A model generated the notes under the pieces. The model was given only the letters and a program-made list of their open reading frames with translations. It was not told where the DNA came from and did not search any database. A stretch of DNA of 59,598 nt from Psychromonas sp. B3M02 (GTDB taxonomy: Bacteria; Pseudomonadota; Gammaproteobacteria; Enterobacterales; Psychromonadaceae). The DNA is taken from positions 1 through 59,598 of the forward strand of contig NZ_QOCB01000126.1 in assembly GCF_003318165.1 (NCBI RefSeq), read 5' to 3'. Shown here in pieces: positions 18,333 through 26,795 of this stretch (position 1 is its first letter; every line of letters starts with the position of its first letter). A program made the translations under genes and the position numbers.

Positions 18333-19145
18333 TTGCAATATCTCCTTGAGCCTCAGCAATACGTTTCACATCTAATATCCCTGATTCAGGTATATTGAAT
18401 GATAGATCTACATCGATGTACTTATCTGCGATTAAATAACGAATTATTAATAACGCATCACTATTAGAAACAATATTCTGTGAGATTAATCTATTACAAA
18501 GCTCTTCAACCGAATTCATACCTAATTTCATAGAAGAAAGTACATAGTCTATTTGGTAATGGGAGAAAACAGGTTCACTCTTACGGAAAGGACTGGTTGC
18601 CCAATCTATATTTTTACTTTGTGCTCTTGTTAATTCGTTACCTGTGAAATAACTAAACTTTACACCGAGTAGCTCCCAACAAACCCTTTCTATATCAATT
18701 TTTCCAACACACGTAATTTCTCAGATTCACTTTCTGGCTTTACTGAGACTGCATGAAATGAATTACCTAAAGGGCTTGTGATAGTTAACAACTGATCTGT
18801 TGTAATAATAATTGGCTCTTTAGTTTTTGGGTGAGCTGGGTGCTTAATGCCTAATGCGCTGGCAACCTTTTGAGTATAATTAAGAGGGAAAATAGGAAAC
18901 TGCTCTCTGATATCAACAACATTATCCATAAATTCTGCTAAATAGAAAAACTCACTTTCTATAGAGGACATCATGTGATGTCCTCGCTGAGACTTCCTGC
19001 CTTGGATAATCGATCTAGTGCCGTTAGATTTTACATCTTGAACTCTCAGCCAAGGTTTATAATCACTACCTTGACCAATCCCATATTTATTTTTGAGTGC
19101 TCGCTGATAATCTTGTAAAGACTCTAACTTTCGCCCACGTGACAT
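18319..19145 (-). pseudogene. tnsA: tnsA endonuclease gene with a frameshift
   Basis: TnsA makes the 5'-strand cuts at Tn7 ends. The start MSRGRKL and residues to about 148 are open, with the catalytic-type residues visible: Glu in SSIESEFFYLAEF, Asp in ITTDQLLTI, and Lys in FHAVSVKPE. The frame then stops at 18690. Adding one base in the T5 run at 18699-18703 restores EKIDIERVCWELLGVKF and leads into the open C-terminal part (KLGMNSVEELCNRLI...) ending at 18319. The C-terminus overlaps the GTG start of tnsB. No -1 slippery heptamer fits, so I treat it as a loss-of-function mutation. Confidence 0.85.
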
Positions 19146-19197
19146 AATTATTCTCTACCTTACAACCTAAGATAAGAGTAGTAACAAACACCACTGT

Positions 19198-19242
19198 GGG
19201 CCAACTTTATTGCTTACGGGCCAACTTTATTGTCACTACACA
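19198..19242 (-). repeat. Transposon right end with two TnsB-type boxes
   Basis: Read on the minus strand it begins TGTGTAGTGA, followed by two CAATAAAGTTGGCCC boxes (19232-19218 and 19212-19198) with a 20-bp period. Overlapping or close-packed boxes at the right end are typical of Tn7-family elements. Confidence 0.88.
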
Positions 19243-19247
19243 ATTAA
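19243..19247. repeat. Target site duplication, right copy (ATTAA)
   Basis: Identical to 6255-6259. It includes the TAA stop codon of baiN (19246-19244 on the minus strand), so the insertion leaves baiN intact. Confidence 0.85.
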
Positions 19248-20464
19248 ACTGCTTGCCCTGCGGCCCAACCACAGCTCCAACACCATGCGAAATTAAACCC
19301 GCCTAGCCAACCGGTGACATCCATGGCTTCGCCGACAAAGTACAACCCTTTTACAGATTTACATTCCATGGTTTTAGATGAAATAACGTCGGTATCAACA
19401 CCGCCTAAGGTCACTTCGGCTGTGCGGTAACCTTCTGTGCCATTAATTAAGGGTTGCCATTGATGGAACAGTGCCACTACTTGTGCCAACTCTTTTTCAG
19501 TAAACTGCTTTAATGGGCGGCTTCCAATCTCTGCAATAGCTAATAAGCACTCTACGACACGCTTTGGTAAATGCTGCGATAACACGGTTTTTAACGCTAA
19601 TTCAGGTCTATCTTGCTGAGTTTGAGTCAATAATAAACTAAGATCTTCACTGGGTAAGAGATCGATTGAGATAGTATCGCCCGCTTGCCAATAGTTAGAT
19701 ATTTGTAAAATCACAGGGCCACTTAAGCCGCGGTGAGTAAACAATAACGCTTCACTAAAACTCATTGGACGATCTTTTTTCGTCGCATTTTTTTTAATTG
19801 CCGTGGCCGTTGCAGGTAAACTAATACCTGATAATTCAGTTAGTTTCTCTTTTTGTGTCGGTTGTAAAGTGAAAGGCACTAAGCCAGCACGGGTTGGTTT
19901 CACAGGTAAGTTATATTTTTCAGCCAGTTGATAAGCAAAAGGTGTCGCGCCCAATTTAGGCAGTGACAGCCCACCTGTTGCAACCACTAATGATTGGCAT
20001 TCAACATCACCTTGCGAAGTTTGCACTCTAAAATGGTCATCGCCTAGTTGTTGATGTGCGATTACTTCACATTGCGTTTTGATAGTCACACCTGCTGCCT
20101 GTGCTTCATCAAGGAGCATTTTTACTATCTGTTTGGCGCTATCATCACAAAACAATTGTCCATGGTCACGCTCATGCCAGGCAATATTATGTTTATCCAC
20201 CAACGCGATAAAGTCCCATTGTGTATAACGGCTCAGTGCTGATTTTACAAAATGTGGATTACTACATAGGAAGTTGCTTGGTTCTACGTATAAGTTAGTA
20301 AAGTTACAACGCCCACCGCCACTCATAATGATCTTTTGACCAATACGTTTAGCATGCTCGATAACCAGTACTTTTCGTCCACGTTTACCAGCCTCAATGG
20401 CACACATTAAACCAGATGCACCAGCACCAATTACCACTACGTCAAAACCCATCACATCAATCAC
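19244..20464 (-). CDS. YhiN/BaiN-family FAD-dependent oxidoreductase
   Basis: HI0933/YhiN-like flavoprotein. The N-terminal dinucleotide-binding fold is VVVIGAGASGLMCAIEAGKRG. The family signature IGQKIIMSGGGRCNFTN follows, and the C-terminal FAD site is VKGLYFVGEAMDVTGWLGG. At 406 aa it is full length. The start may be 20464 or the second Met at 20452 (MGFDVVVIGAG); no strong ribosome site distinguishes them. The reaction is uncertain for most members. Its 3' end is the attachment point of the Tn7-like element, and the stop codon lies within the target duplication. Confidence 0.88.
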   Translation of the reverse strand: MIDVMGFDVVVIGAGASGLMCAIEAGKRGRKVLVIEHAKRIGQKIIMSGGGRCNFTNLYVEPSNFLCSNPHFVKSALSRYTQWDFIALVDKHNIAWHERDHGQLFCDDSAKQIVKMLLDEAQAAGVTIKTQCEVIAHQQLGDDHFRVQTSQGDVECQSLVVATGGLSLPKLGATPFAYQLAEKYNLPVKPTRAGLVPFTLQPTQKEKLTELSGISLPATATAIKKNATKKDRPMSFSEALLFTHRGLSGPVILQISNYWQAGDTISIDLLPSEDLSLLLTQTQQDRPELALKTVLSQHLPKRVVECLLAIAEIGSRPLKQFTEKELAQVVALFHQWQPLINGTEGYRTAEVTLGGVDTDVISSKTMECKSVKGLYFVGEAMDVTGWLGGFNFAWCWSCGWAAGQAV

Positions 20465-20564
20465 CTAACACTTGTTCATTATCGTCTAAAATTTATCGCA
20501 CAAGGATACACTATTTGCCATTTTATGGTGTTAATATTAGTGCTCTTTTATGCTAAGGAATGCT

Positions 20565-21161
20565 ATGACTGATGTGTATTTAATTCGCCACGGCGAAACC
20601 TTATTTAATCAACAAGGATGCTTTCAAGGCCACTCAGATAGTCCACTCACCGAAAAGGGACAACAACAGGCTTTACAATTAGCCGAATACTTCAAAGTAA
20701 TACCGTTACAACAACTCTATTGCAGCGATTTAGGCCGAGCTCAAGCCTCTGCACTGCCATTAGCTTCAGCTCAACAACTTACTATAAAGACCAGCGAGCA
20801 ATTACGAGAAATCAGTTATGACTATTTAGATGGGCAACCTAAATTACAGTTAACCGCACAAGACAAACAGAAGCTACAACGCTTATTCTCTGGCGAGTTA
20901 GGGTATCGTATTGGTGAAGGTGAAACCTTGCAAGAGGTACAGGAACGTATTGTTAATAAGTTAAATGAGATTGCGTTGCGTCATCCTGGTGAGTCTATCG
21001 CTGTGGTGACCCATGGGTTATCCATTGTGATGCTATTAAAGCATATTTTGCATATTCCAGTGGATGCACCTCGTCATTTTAATATTCACAATGCGTGTGT
21101 CTGTCACCTTACTTGTCAGGCAGAGCGATGGATGTTGCAAAGTATTCAGCGTAATGATTAA
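20565..21161 (+). CDS. Histidine phosphatase family protein (phosphoglycerate-mutase-like)
   Basis: The catalytic RHG motif is in VYLIRHGETLFNQQG at the N-terminus, with the second conserved His in AVVTHGLSIVML. GHSDSPLTEKGQQQA is typical of the branch containing GpmB, CobC and related phosphatases. I chose the ATG at 20565 because AAGGA lies five bases upstream; an in-frame ATG at 20550 lacks this. The substrate is not evident. About 198 aa, single-gene unit divergent from baiN. Confidence 0.85.
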   Translation: MTDVYLIRHGETLFNQQGCFQGHSDSPLTEKGQQQALQLAEYFKVIPLQQLYCSDLGRAQASALPLASAQQLTIKTSEQLREISYDYLDGQPKLQLTAQDKQKLQRLFSGELGYRIGEGETLQEVQERIVNKLNEIALRHPGESIAVVTHGLSIVMLLKHILHIPVDAPRHFNIHNACVCHLTCQAERWMLQSIQRND

Positions 21162-21179
21162 AAATTTAAGGCACAAAAA

Positions 21180-21199
21180 AGGCCACTAAAAAGTGGCCT
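21180..21199 (-). terminator. Terminator of fkpA
   Basis: Perfect stem AGGCCACT/AGTGGCCT. On the minus strand the hairpin is followed by six T. It can serve both convergent genes. Confidence 0.8.
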
Positions 21200-21225
21200 C
21201 AGTAACTAATAGTGCTTTAACAGCA

Positions 21226-22002
21226 TTATTTAGTTGTTTTTTCTTCTGCTGCGTCAGCTTTTTTCTCGATATCTAATAATTCAACTTCGAAAACCAGGGT
21301 TGCGTTAGCAGGGATAGAACCAGCACCTTGCTCTCCGTATGCTAGGTCAGCAGGAATAACAAACTTGTATTTCTCGCCAACACTCATTAGTTGAACACCT
21401 TCAGTCCAACCAGGAATAACACGGTTTAGTGGGAATTTAGCTGGTTCGCCACGTGCAACAGAGCTATCGAATTCTGTACCGTCAATTAATGTACCAACAT
21501 AATGTACAGTTACAGTGTCTTCAGCAGCAGGTTTTGGACCTTCAGCTTCAGTAATCACTGAGTATTGTAGGCCTGAATCAGTGACTGTTACGCCTTCAGC
21601 TTTTGCATTCTCTTCTAAAAATGCTTTTGACTCTGCTGTCGCTTTTTCTTTTAATTCTAGTTGTTTTTTCTCAGCGGCAGCTTTAACTTCTGTATCGTAT
21701 ACTTTTAATGTTTCGATCATCTCTTCATCAGTTAATTTAGAGTTTCCACGTAATGTATCAGTGATACCTTGTAGGATAACTTCTTTATCTAATGTCATGC
21801 CGAATTCAGCTTGTTTTTCTAATGTAGTCGAAACGTAACGAGAAAATGAAGCACCAATTGCGTAGGCTGCTTTTTCGTTAGCATCTTTAAAATTCACAGC
21901 AGTTGCTTCTTGAGCCGGGGCTGCTGATTTTTGTTCTTGGTTACAACCAACGGTCAATGCAACTGTAGCTGCTAGTAAAGAAACTTTAAAAATGTTTTTC
22001 AT
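21226..22002 (-). CDS. fkpA: FKBP-type peptidyl-prolyl isomerase, FkpA-like lipoprotein
   Basis: Envelope folding factor. I place the start at 22002 because GGAG lies just upstream and it gives a clean signal peptide; the upstream ATG at 22047 would add 15 non-signal residues. The signal ends LTVGC, a lipobox, so the protein is probably lipid-anchored, unlike soluble E. coli FkpA. An N-terminal helical dimerisation domain (NEKAAYAIGASFSRYV) precedes the FKBP domain (about 150-245: VTVHYVGTLIDGTEFDSS, FPLNRVIPGWTEGVQLM, YGEQGAGSIPANATLVF). An acidic/Lys tail follows. Near slyX, as in many gammaproteobacteria. Confidence 0.92.
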   Translation of the reverse strand: MKNIFKVSLLAATVALTVGCNQEQKSAAPAQEATAVNFKDANEKAAYAIGASFSRYVSTTLEKQAEFGMTLDKEVILQGITDTLRGNSKLTDEEMIETLKVYDTEVKAAAEKKQLELKEKATAESKAFLEENAKAEGVTVTDSGLQYSVITEAEGPKPAAEDTVTVHYVGTLIDGTEFDSSVARGEPAKFPLNRVIPGWTEGVQLMSVGEKYKFVIPADLAYGEQGAGSIPANATLVFEVELLDIEKKADAAEEKTTK

Positions 22003-22127
22003 TGTTACTCCAAATATTAAATTAAAACAGATAGCTTTTGATTTCACTTCAAAAATTGCAAAGCAGTATCTAAAACAGTTAACTTATACTAACCTTATAG
22101 CTGTTTACCAACAAAGACAATTTAATC

Positions 22128-23114
22128 ATGCAATTAGCTAATACTTTTAAATCCCTTTTACTCGTAAGCACCCTATTGTTAACTGCTTGTGAGCAATATC
22201 CACAACCTTCGCAGCAATTTGAGCATGCTGCAGAGGGAGCTTTCAGTGCGGACATCTCCGACAATGGAGATTATTCGCTTATATCATCCATCCACCATGG
22301 TATCAGTTTATGGGACAACCGAAACAATAAACTATTGTTCAACTGGTATCACCATCAAAATCAAGACAATGACGTTTTTATTGTTCGTTTATCAGCAAAT
22401 AATAGTGTTGCCTTAACAGCGAGTCGCCATGAGTTTGCCCTATGGGATACAAAAACTGGAAAATCACTGGGATTTTACCAAGTGTCCGACTCTCCTATTC
22501 GAGATATTCAACTATCTGAAAACGGCAATATGATAGCTTATGGACAGGTTAACGGTAAGTTAGTTCACATTAATTTACAGACGGGCCGCCGCTTAGAGGC
22601 ACCATTGCACCGAGAAAAAGTGAACAGTATCGATATGTCTAGTAATGGACGTTATGTATTATCCGGTGGCAACGATCACCAGGCCTTTTTATGGGATACT
22701 GAGACAGCACAAGTGGTACAACGCTTTGAATTTGATCAGCGCGTTAGTTTAGTAAGATTAGAGAAAAATGGTCGCTTTGCATTTATTGCCGATACTCAAA
22801 AAGCGTCTCAAATCTGGAACTTACAAACAGGTAAGTTACAAAGCACATTGATATATAAAGCCCGTCAGTCGATATTCTCTTCGGTACGTTTTATCAAAGG
22901 TGGGCAATACTTATTAACCGGCAATGCGACTCAGTCAGTTAATTTATGGGATACAGAGACCGGACTTAAACAACAAGAGTGGACAGTGACTGCAAGAAAA
23001 GAGACACGTCCTAAAACAGCTGTAGTATACTCAGCCTCATTATGGAACGATTCAGCGATTGTCACTGAAAGCTCCGCAGGTTTATTAGAAATTTGGCCAT
23101 TAGCACCTTTATAA
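22128..23114 (+). CDS. WD40-repeat lipoprotein
   Basis: Signal peptide with lipobox (LLLVSTLLLTAC, Cys at about residue 21). It is followed by at least four WD40-like blades, each ending in LWD or equivalents (GISLWDN, FALWDTKTGK, AFLWDTETAQ, VNLWDTETGL). A beta-propeller scaffold anchored in the envelope is likely; no enzymatic motif is seen. It sits between fkpA (divergent) and slyX, and ends 8 bp before the SlyX start, so the two are probably co-transcribed. Specific role unknown. Confidence 0.82.
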   Translation: MQLANTFKSLLLVSTLLLTACEQYPQPSQQFEHAAEGAFSADISDNGDYSLISSIHHGISLWDNRNNKLLFNWYHHQNQDNDVFIVRLSANNSVALTASRHEFALWDTKTGKSLGFYQVSDSPIRDIQLSENGNMIAYGQVNGKLVHINLQTGRRLEAPLHREKVNSIDMSSNGRYVLSGGNDHQAFLWDTETAQVVQRFEFDQRVSLVRLEKNGRFAFIADTQKASQIWNLQTGKLQSTLIYKARQSIFSSVRFIKGGQYLLTGNATQSVNLWDTETGLKQQEWTVTARKETRPKTAVVYSASLWNDSAIVTESSAGLLEIWPLAPL

Positions 23115-23122
23115 GAGACATC

Positions 23123-23347
23123 ATGACTAACAAACAGACAGAATTAGAAGAACGTATAGAACAATTGGAAATGAAGGTTGCTTTTCAAGAGGATAATATC
23201 GACACGCTTAATCAAGAGATATTTGAGCAGCAACGTCGCACTCAACAGTTAACAGAACAAGTGGCTTTATTAGCAGTGAAGTTAAAAGAGAGTCAGCCGA
23301 ATCAGTTAGCGTCAGAAAAAGAAGAGATGCGTCCACCGCATTACTAA
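23123..23347 (+). CDS. slyX: SlyX family protein
   Basis: Short all-helical coiled-coil protein of 74 aa. Heptad-like hydrophobic spacing runs through LEERIEQLEMKVAFQEDNIDTL and it ends with the family tail RPPHY. The start is the ATG at 23123 (MTNKQTELEER), immediately after the WD40 gene; the longer in-frame ORF from 23093 overlaps that gene. The molecular function of SlyX is not established. Confidence 0.88.
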   Translation: MTNKQTELEERIEQLEMKVAFQEDNIDTLNQEIFEQQRRTQQLTEQVALLAVKLKESQPNQLASEKEEMRPPHY

Positions 23348-23373
23348 ATAATAAGCTCAACCGCCGTTATAAC

Positions 23374-23403
23374 TCACTGACTTTAAAATTAAAAAGTCAG
23401 TGA
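23374..23403. terminator. Bidirectional terminator between slyX and the NRDE gene
   Basis: Perfect 11-bp stem TCACTGACTTT/AAAGTCAGTGA with an A-rich loop. It overlaps the last codons of the convergent NRDE gene. Confidence 0.65.
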
Positions 23404-24129
23404 AATTTTCTCTTCTGTTTGCTCTGCAAAGTAATCCACATACCCCAGCTGCACTTTCTCACCTAATTGGCTATTTTGATTGACTGCAATATGGGTAAAA
23501 CTCACCGTTTTGGCATCATCACGGAACATTTTTACTGAACACTTGCCCGATTCACCTTGATGCTGATGATATTGAATATAATCATCAGTATTGGCTGTTT
23601 GTACATTAATGGCATTAACAAAGTGCTGTTTACGATAGGCAGATACGGTTTCAAAATCCACACCGGAAGAGGTAACAGGCAACGACTCAATTGCGCTTAA
23701 TAAAGAGTGAGTTAGTTGTTTACCATCCCATACATATTGTCGGGCACCGTGTTTACTTGCCGTTAATAACGACAGTTGGCTGTCAAAAACACATAGTTGA
23801 AAGGCTTGGAAACAGCTTAAGTCCATGCTTAATAACTGTTGATGGATCTGATCAACACGCGCTAATAAACGCGGAATAATCACCCCACGACTGGTAAAGT
23901 TTTTAAGGCTGGGGTTAATTTGAGCTTGATAATAGTTGAGTAAAGCTAAACTCACACCACTTTGATGTGTTGCGATCCAAGTACCACCACCAGTAGGGTC
24001 TATCGGATAAACAGCGTTAAGTTGCTTATCTAGCATAGGTATAATGGCTTGAGGTCGAGCACGTTGCTCATCTCTATTAAAAAATAGCTGGTAACCCTGC
24101 TCAGTCAATTGATAAGTTAATGTACACAT
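23389..24129 (-). CDS. NRDE (TANGO2-like) family protein
   Basis: The N-terminus MCTLTYQLTEQGYQLFFNRDEQ has the Cys2 and the NRDE motif that defines the family (DUF833/TANGO2). GGTWIATHQSGVSLALLNY follows as expected. Cys2 suggests an N-terminal-nucleophile-like fold, but no reaction is established in bacteria; haem or lipid trafficking roles have been proposed for eukaryotic TANGO2. It starts 4 bp after the DinB-family stop, so the two form an operon. Confidence 0.85.
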   Translation of the reverse strand: MCTLTYQLTEQGYQLFFNRDEQRARPQAIIPMLDKQLNAVYPIDPTGGGTWIATHQSGVSLALLNYYQAQINPSLKNFTSRGVIIPRLLARVDQIHQQLLSMDLSCFQAFQLCVFDSQLSLLTASKHGARQYVWDGKQLTHSLLSAIESLPVTSSGVDFETVSAYRKQHFVNAINVQTANTDDYIQYHQHQGESGKCSVKMFRDDAKTVSFTHIAVNQNSQLGEKVQLGYVDYFAEQTEEKISLTF

Positions 24130-24132
24130 AAC

Positions 24133-24633
24133 TTACCCTGCTCGTAGGAAGGTCGCTGTGGCTGGTGCAATTCCTAAATCTCGTTCAATATCCACTTCTT
24201 GTACTTGTGCGATATGTTTAATAGTTGCTAAGTGGTGAACCGTATGACTACCAACAAAAATAACTTCTCTCGCTAATGTGGTATCAACCATGGCAACTTG
24301 TTTATCAACAACAGAGATTTCAGTGGATAACTTAACACTCGTTGCAAGCTGTTCGGGTGTTAGGCTTTGTAAAAATACGCCAATCTCTTTAATGGCTGCT
24401 TGTGCTGCTTTAGGACAACTTTCAACAACCCCACCACGACTGCGTTTATCGTAATCAATTAAACCTTCTGAAAAACCATTAATAACAGATTGGTAATGAT
24501 CTAAAATATGGCGCATATGTGCACCTGCAGAACTCATAAACATTGGCGAAATGATTTCTGTATATTGTGCTTCTGTCACCGCTGCTAAATAGGTATTAGC
24601 TTGTTGTAATATAACCAGTTGGCTTTCTATCAT
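24133..24633 (-). CDS. DinB-family putative metal-dependent hydrolase
   Basis: Four-helix-bundle DinB/YfiT fold. The three metal-binding His positions are visible in MRHILDHYQS (residues about 41-48), GSHTVHHLATI (about 129-139). At 166 aa it is the usual length. Members act on thiol cofactors or have unknown substrates. Upstream partner of the NRDE gene in a two-gene operon. Confidence 0.82.
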   Translation of the reverse strand: MIESQLVILQQANTYLAAVTEAQYTEIISPMFMSSAGAHMRHILDHYQSVINGFSEGLIDYDKRSRGGVVESCPKAAQAAIKEIGVFLQSLTPEQLATSVKLSTEISVVDKQVAMVDTTLAREVIFVGSHTVHHLATIKHIAQVQEVDIERDLGIAPATATFLRAG

Positions 24634-24753
24634 TGGCCAAACATTCCTTCAAAATTTAAATTATATAGAATTAGAGTAAAGCGAGTGCATGATAGTTCAA
24701 TTGTAGCATAAGCATGTTTATTGGGTTATCACAAAGTCATAACATTAAAGCGT

Positions 24754-25437
24754 TTACTCCTCCTGTTGCTTATCAAACAGATTGAGTTGATCCACTTGCT
24801 CGTGACTATCCCAGCCTACCACTTCAAGCTCACTATTATCCGAACCGCTAATGAGTGGAGTACTCAGTTGCGAATACAATCCATTTGTTTGATACAAATG
24901 ACTGTTATAAATAACAAAATCACCCACTTGATACGTTTTATTAGGGTCAAAATACAGTATTTCATTTAACGTAGTACTCGGTGCTACGATATTAGAGAAC
25001 CCCTTTTTCACTTGTTGCTCAAACTGCTCTGAGAGTATGGACGCCATATTGATTTGCTGTGAATAAACAACGCCTTCAACTTCTCCTAAACTATTAGACC
25101 AAGATACATGCAAATTAATTTCTTTAAATTGATTATTCGCATTAAAATCATCTGCAACAGACTTAATTTCCCATTCAATAGAGAAAACGCTACTAGCTAA
25201 TGTGATATCAGTTTCAACCTGTTGATGTAGTGCTAACAGGTCATCGACGTCATTTATCTTCAACAAACCTTCTAGCTTAGTGCTTGCCAATGAAATTGCC
25301 TGTGCGTGGGCTATATTTTTATTTTGTTGTTGTGCAATTTTTATTTGTAAGCCACTCATATTTAACGCCGTTAAGCTAATTACAATCAGTGACACTAAAA
25401 TTTCTACAAAGGTAAAGCCTTGATTTTCCTTGTTCAT
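24754..25437 (-). CDS. Type IV minor pilin (PilV-like) with CBM5/12-like C-terminal region
   Basis: Class III signal: the leader MNKENQG is cut before FTFVEILVSLIVISLTALN, the pilin N-methyl-Phe helix with Glu5. The start at 25437 overlaps the upstream stop as TAATG and has GGAGAG upstream. Residues about 163-185 (YFDPNKTYQVGDFVIYNSHL) resemble the core of carbohydrate-binding modules of families 5/12, which bind chitin or cellulose. Length 227 aa. It could place a sugar-binding tip on the pilus. The pilin assignment is firm; the CBM assignment is by pattern only. Confidence 0.78.
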   Translation of the reverse strand: MNKENQGFTFVEILVSLIVISLTALNMSGLQIKIAQQQNKNIAHAQAISLASTKLEGLLKINDVDDLLALHQQVETDITLASSVFSIEWEIKSVADDFNANNQFKEINLHVSWSNSLGEVEGVVYSQQINMASILSEQFEQQVKKGFSNIVAPSTTLNEILYFDPNKTYQVGDFVIYNSHLYQTNGLYSQLSTPLISGSDNSELEVVGWDSHEQVDQLNLFDKQQEE

Positions 25438-26795
25438 TAGAAGTCTCTCCATGTTCCAGCTACTAATTGATAATGACTTGCTGACGGGATCACCGCTAAT
25501 TGTTGATATAAACGCTTTAAGACTTGTTTATCGTAACGAACAGATAAATGAGGTGATGTAACGTCATCACTGTCTACTAAGTTACTGGTATAGGAACAAT
25601 CATATTCACTCAGTAAGCTGCCATTGACCTTGATACCAGATAGGTTAATAGATTGCTGCTCACTGACTTGTTGAATACCCTCTTGATATTGAAAGGAACC
25701 ACTGTTGTCCAATACCGCTTCACTCTTAGGCAAAAGGTATAACATGCCAATCACTGCACTTTGTGTATCTTGAGGGGTAACAAATGTCCCCCCTTCCATA
25801 AACACCATTTTAGGTTGCTCTGTGCTACCAATGGTAAAGTGCCGATCTCCCGATAATGTGCTAGAAGCCACGTCTAACGGGTTAATATGACAATCGCCCT
25901 CAATATAAATAACGGAGATACTCTCTTCTACCTGAGCTAATTGATGTGAGCAATCCATTGCACTGCCGTAACGCATATCAATATAAGCAACTTGTTCAGA
26001 TTTAATAAAATGTGCCTTTGCATCTGCCCAGGTCACGACAAAAGTTTTTTCGAATAAAGAGCGACTATCAGTTAAGTCAGTAATCGGCGTGACTTGATCA
26101 AAAATAGGATTATTAAAGGTTGCTGTGCTTCCCCACTGCCCTTTATTAATACTTTGTATTCGCGATGCACCTTGCGCATCTGTCAACTCGCCGTAAATGG
26201 CTTCCTGCTCGAGGCTTTTATGATCAGGACATAACGCCAGCGTTTGTTCGCTTAGACTGAGATCATGTTGGCTGATGACAATATTGTCGGCAATATTATC
26301 CGAAGAAAGACAGTCGATTAACGACACACCTTCACAACCGTCATTAATCGTATCTCCCGCATTAATATTTAAACGACCATTACTCTGCAGGGGTGCTGTT
26401 GGAATATCAAAATCCAGCTCATAATAGACTTCTAGAGAGATCAGCCTTAAGGCGGATTTATCGCTAGAGTAACCCGTAGATGAGATAGCTAATTGATTCG
26501 CCGTCAAACTAGTAACGCTAACTTGGTAAGCAGTATTAGCCTGCTCAGCAGTTGCGAAAGTGAAAGGTAGTTGTTTTAACATCTCATGGGCATGAACTGC
26601 AGAGCTTAATTTATTCAGTACTAAGTTAATCCCAGACTCAGCGTTGATAAAGGCCTCACTATTAGCATAGTAATTACTCAGCACTTTATTATCCATTAAT
26701 TGCAGATAAGCCATATTAGTGGTGTAAGCGATACTTGCGATGCTCAATATTATTACAATAGCGAGTACCGCAAAGCCGCGGTGTTTGTTATCCAT
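25437..26795 (-). CDS. PilX-like minor pilin/pilus assembly protein
   Basis: Begins MDNKHRGFAVLAIVIILSI, a short basic leader followed by one hydrophobic helix with no Glu5, as in PilX/GspK-type proteins. NAESGINLVLNKL (about 51-63) is typical of the PilX N-terminal domain. The remainder (about 400 aa) is extracellular and beta-rich, with several Cys (GDTINDGCEGVSLIDCLS, DCSHQ, EGDCHI) that could form disulfides. First gene of a two-gene unit coupled to the PilV-like gene. pilW, pilY1, pilE and fimT are not in the window. Confidence 0.75.
   Translation of the reverse strand: MDNKHRGFAVLAIVIILSIASIAYTTNMAYLQLMDNKVLSNYYANSEAFINAESGINLVLNKLSSAVHAHEMLKQLPFTFATAEQANTAYQVSVTSLTANQLAISSTGYSSDKSALRLISLEVYYELDFDIPTAPLQSNGRLNINAGDTINDGCEGVSLIDCLSSDNIADNIVISQHDLSLSEQTLALCPDHKSLEQEAIYGELTDAQGASRIQSINKGQWGSTATFNNPIFDQVTPITDLTDSRSLFEKTFVVTWADAKAHFIKSEQVAYIDMRYGSAMDCSHQLAQVEESISVIYIEGDCHINPLDVASSTLSGDRHFTIGSTEQPKMVFMEGGTFVTPQDTQSAVIGMLYLLPKSEAVLDNSGSFQYQEGIQQVSEQQSINLSGIKVNGSLLSEYDCSYTSNLVDSDDVTSPHLSVRYDKQVLKRLYQQLAVIPSASHYQLVAGTWRDF

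Larger units (their letters stand above)
6260..19242 (-). mobile_element. Tn7-like transposon (12,983 bp), transposition genes decayed
   Basis: Termini read as 30-bp inverted repeats with a single mismatch: 6260-6289 on the plus strand and 19242-19213 on the minus strand, both starting TGTG and containing a CAATAAAGTTGGCCC box, flanked by ATTAA on each side. The right end carries tnsA and tnsB remnants in Tn7 order. The left end carries a separate tniQ. Cargo is a five-gene defence cluster (7687-15598). The tnsA-proximal end touches the stop codon of baiN, as Tn7 does at glmS. tnsA, tnsB, tnsD and tniQ all carry frame disruptions and tnsC is absent, so autonomous movement is not expected. Confidence 0.9.

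Noticed and set aside
6840-18703. Frameshifts in tniQ, tnsD and tnsA as homopolymer sequencing errors
   Set aside because: All three are 1-nt losses in A/T runs, which is suspicious. However, I saw no other broken genes among the roughly 45 outside the element, and the tnsB 10-bp duplication and missing tnsC cannot be such errors. Error remains possible for individual sites.
6260-19242. CRISPR array or cas genes, expected with a short TniQ
   Set aside because: No regularly spaced repeats and no Cas-like protein in the element.
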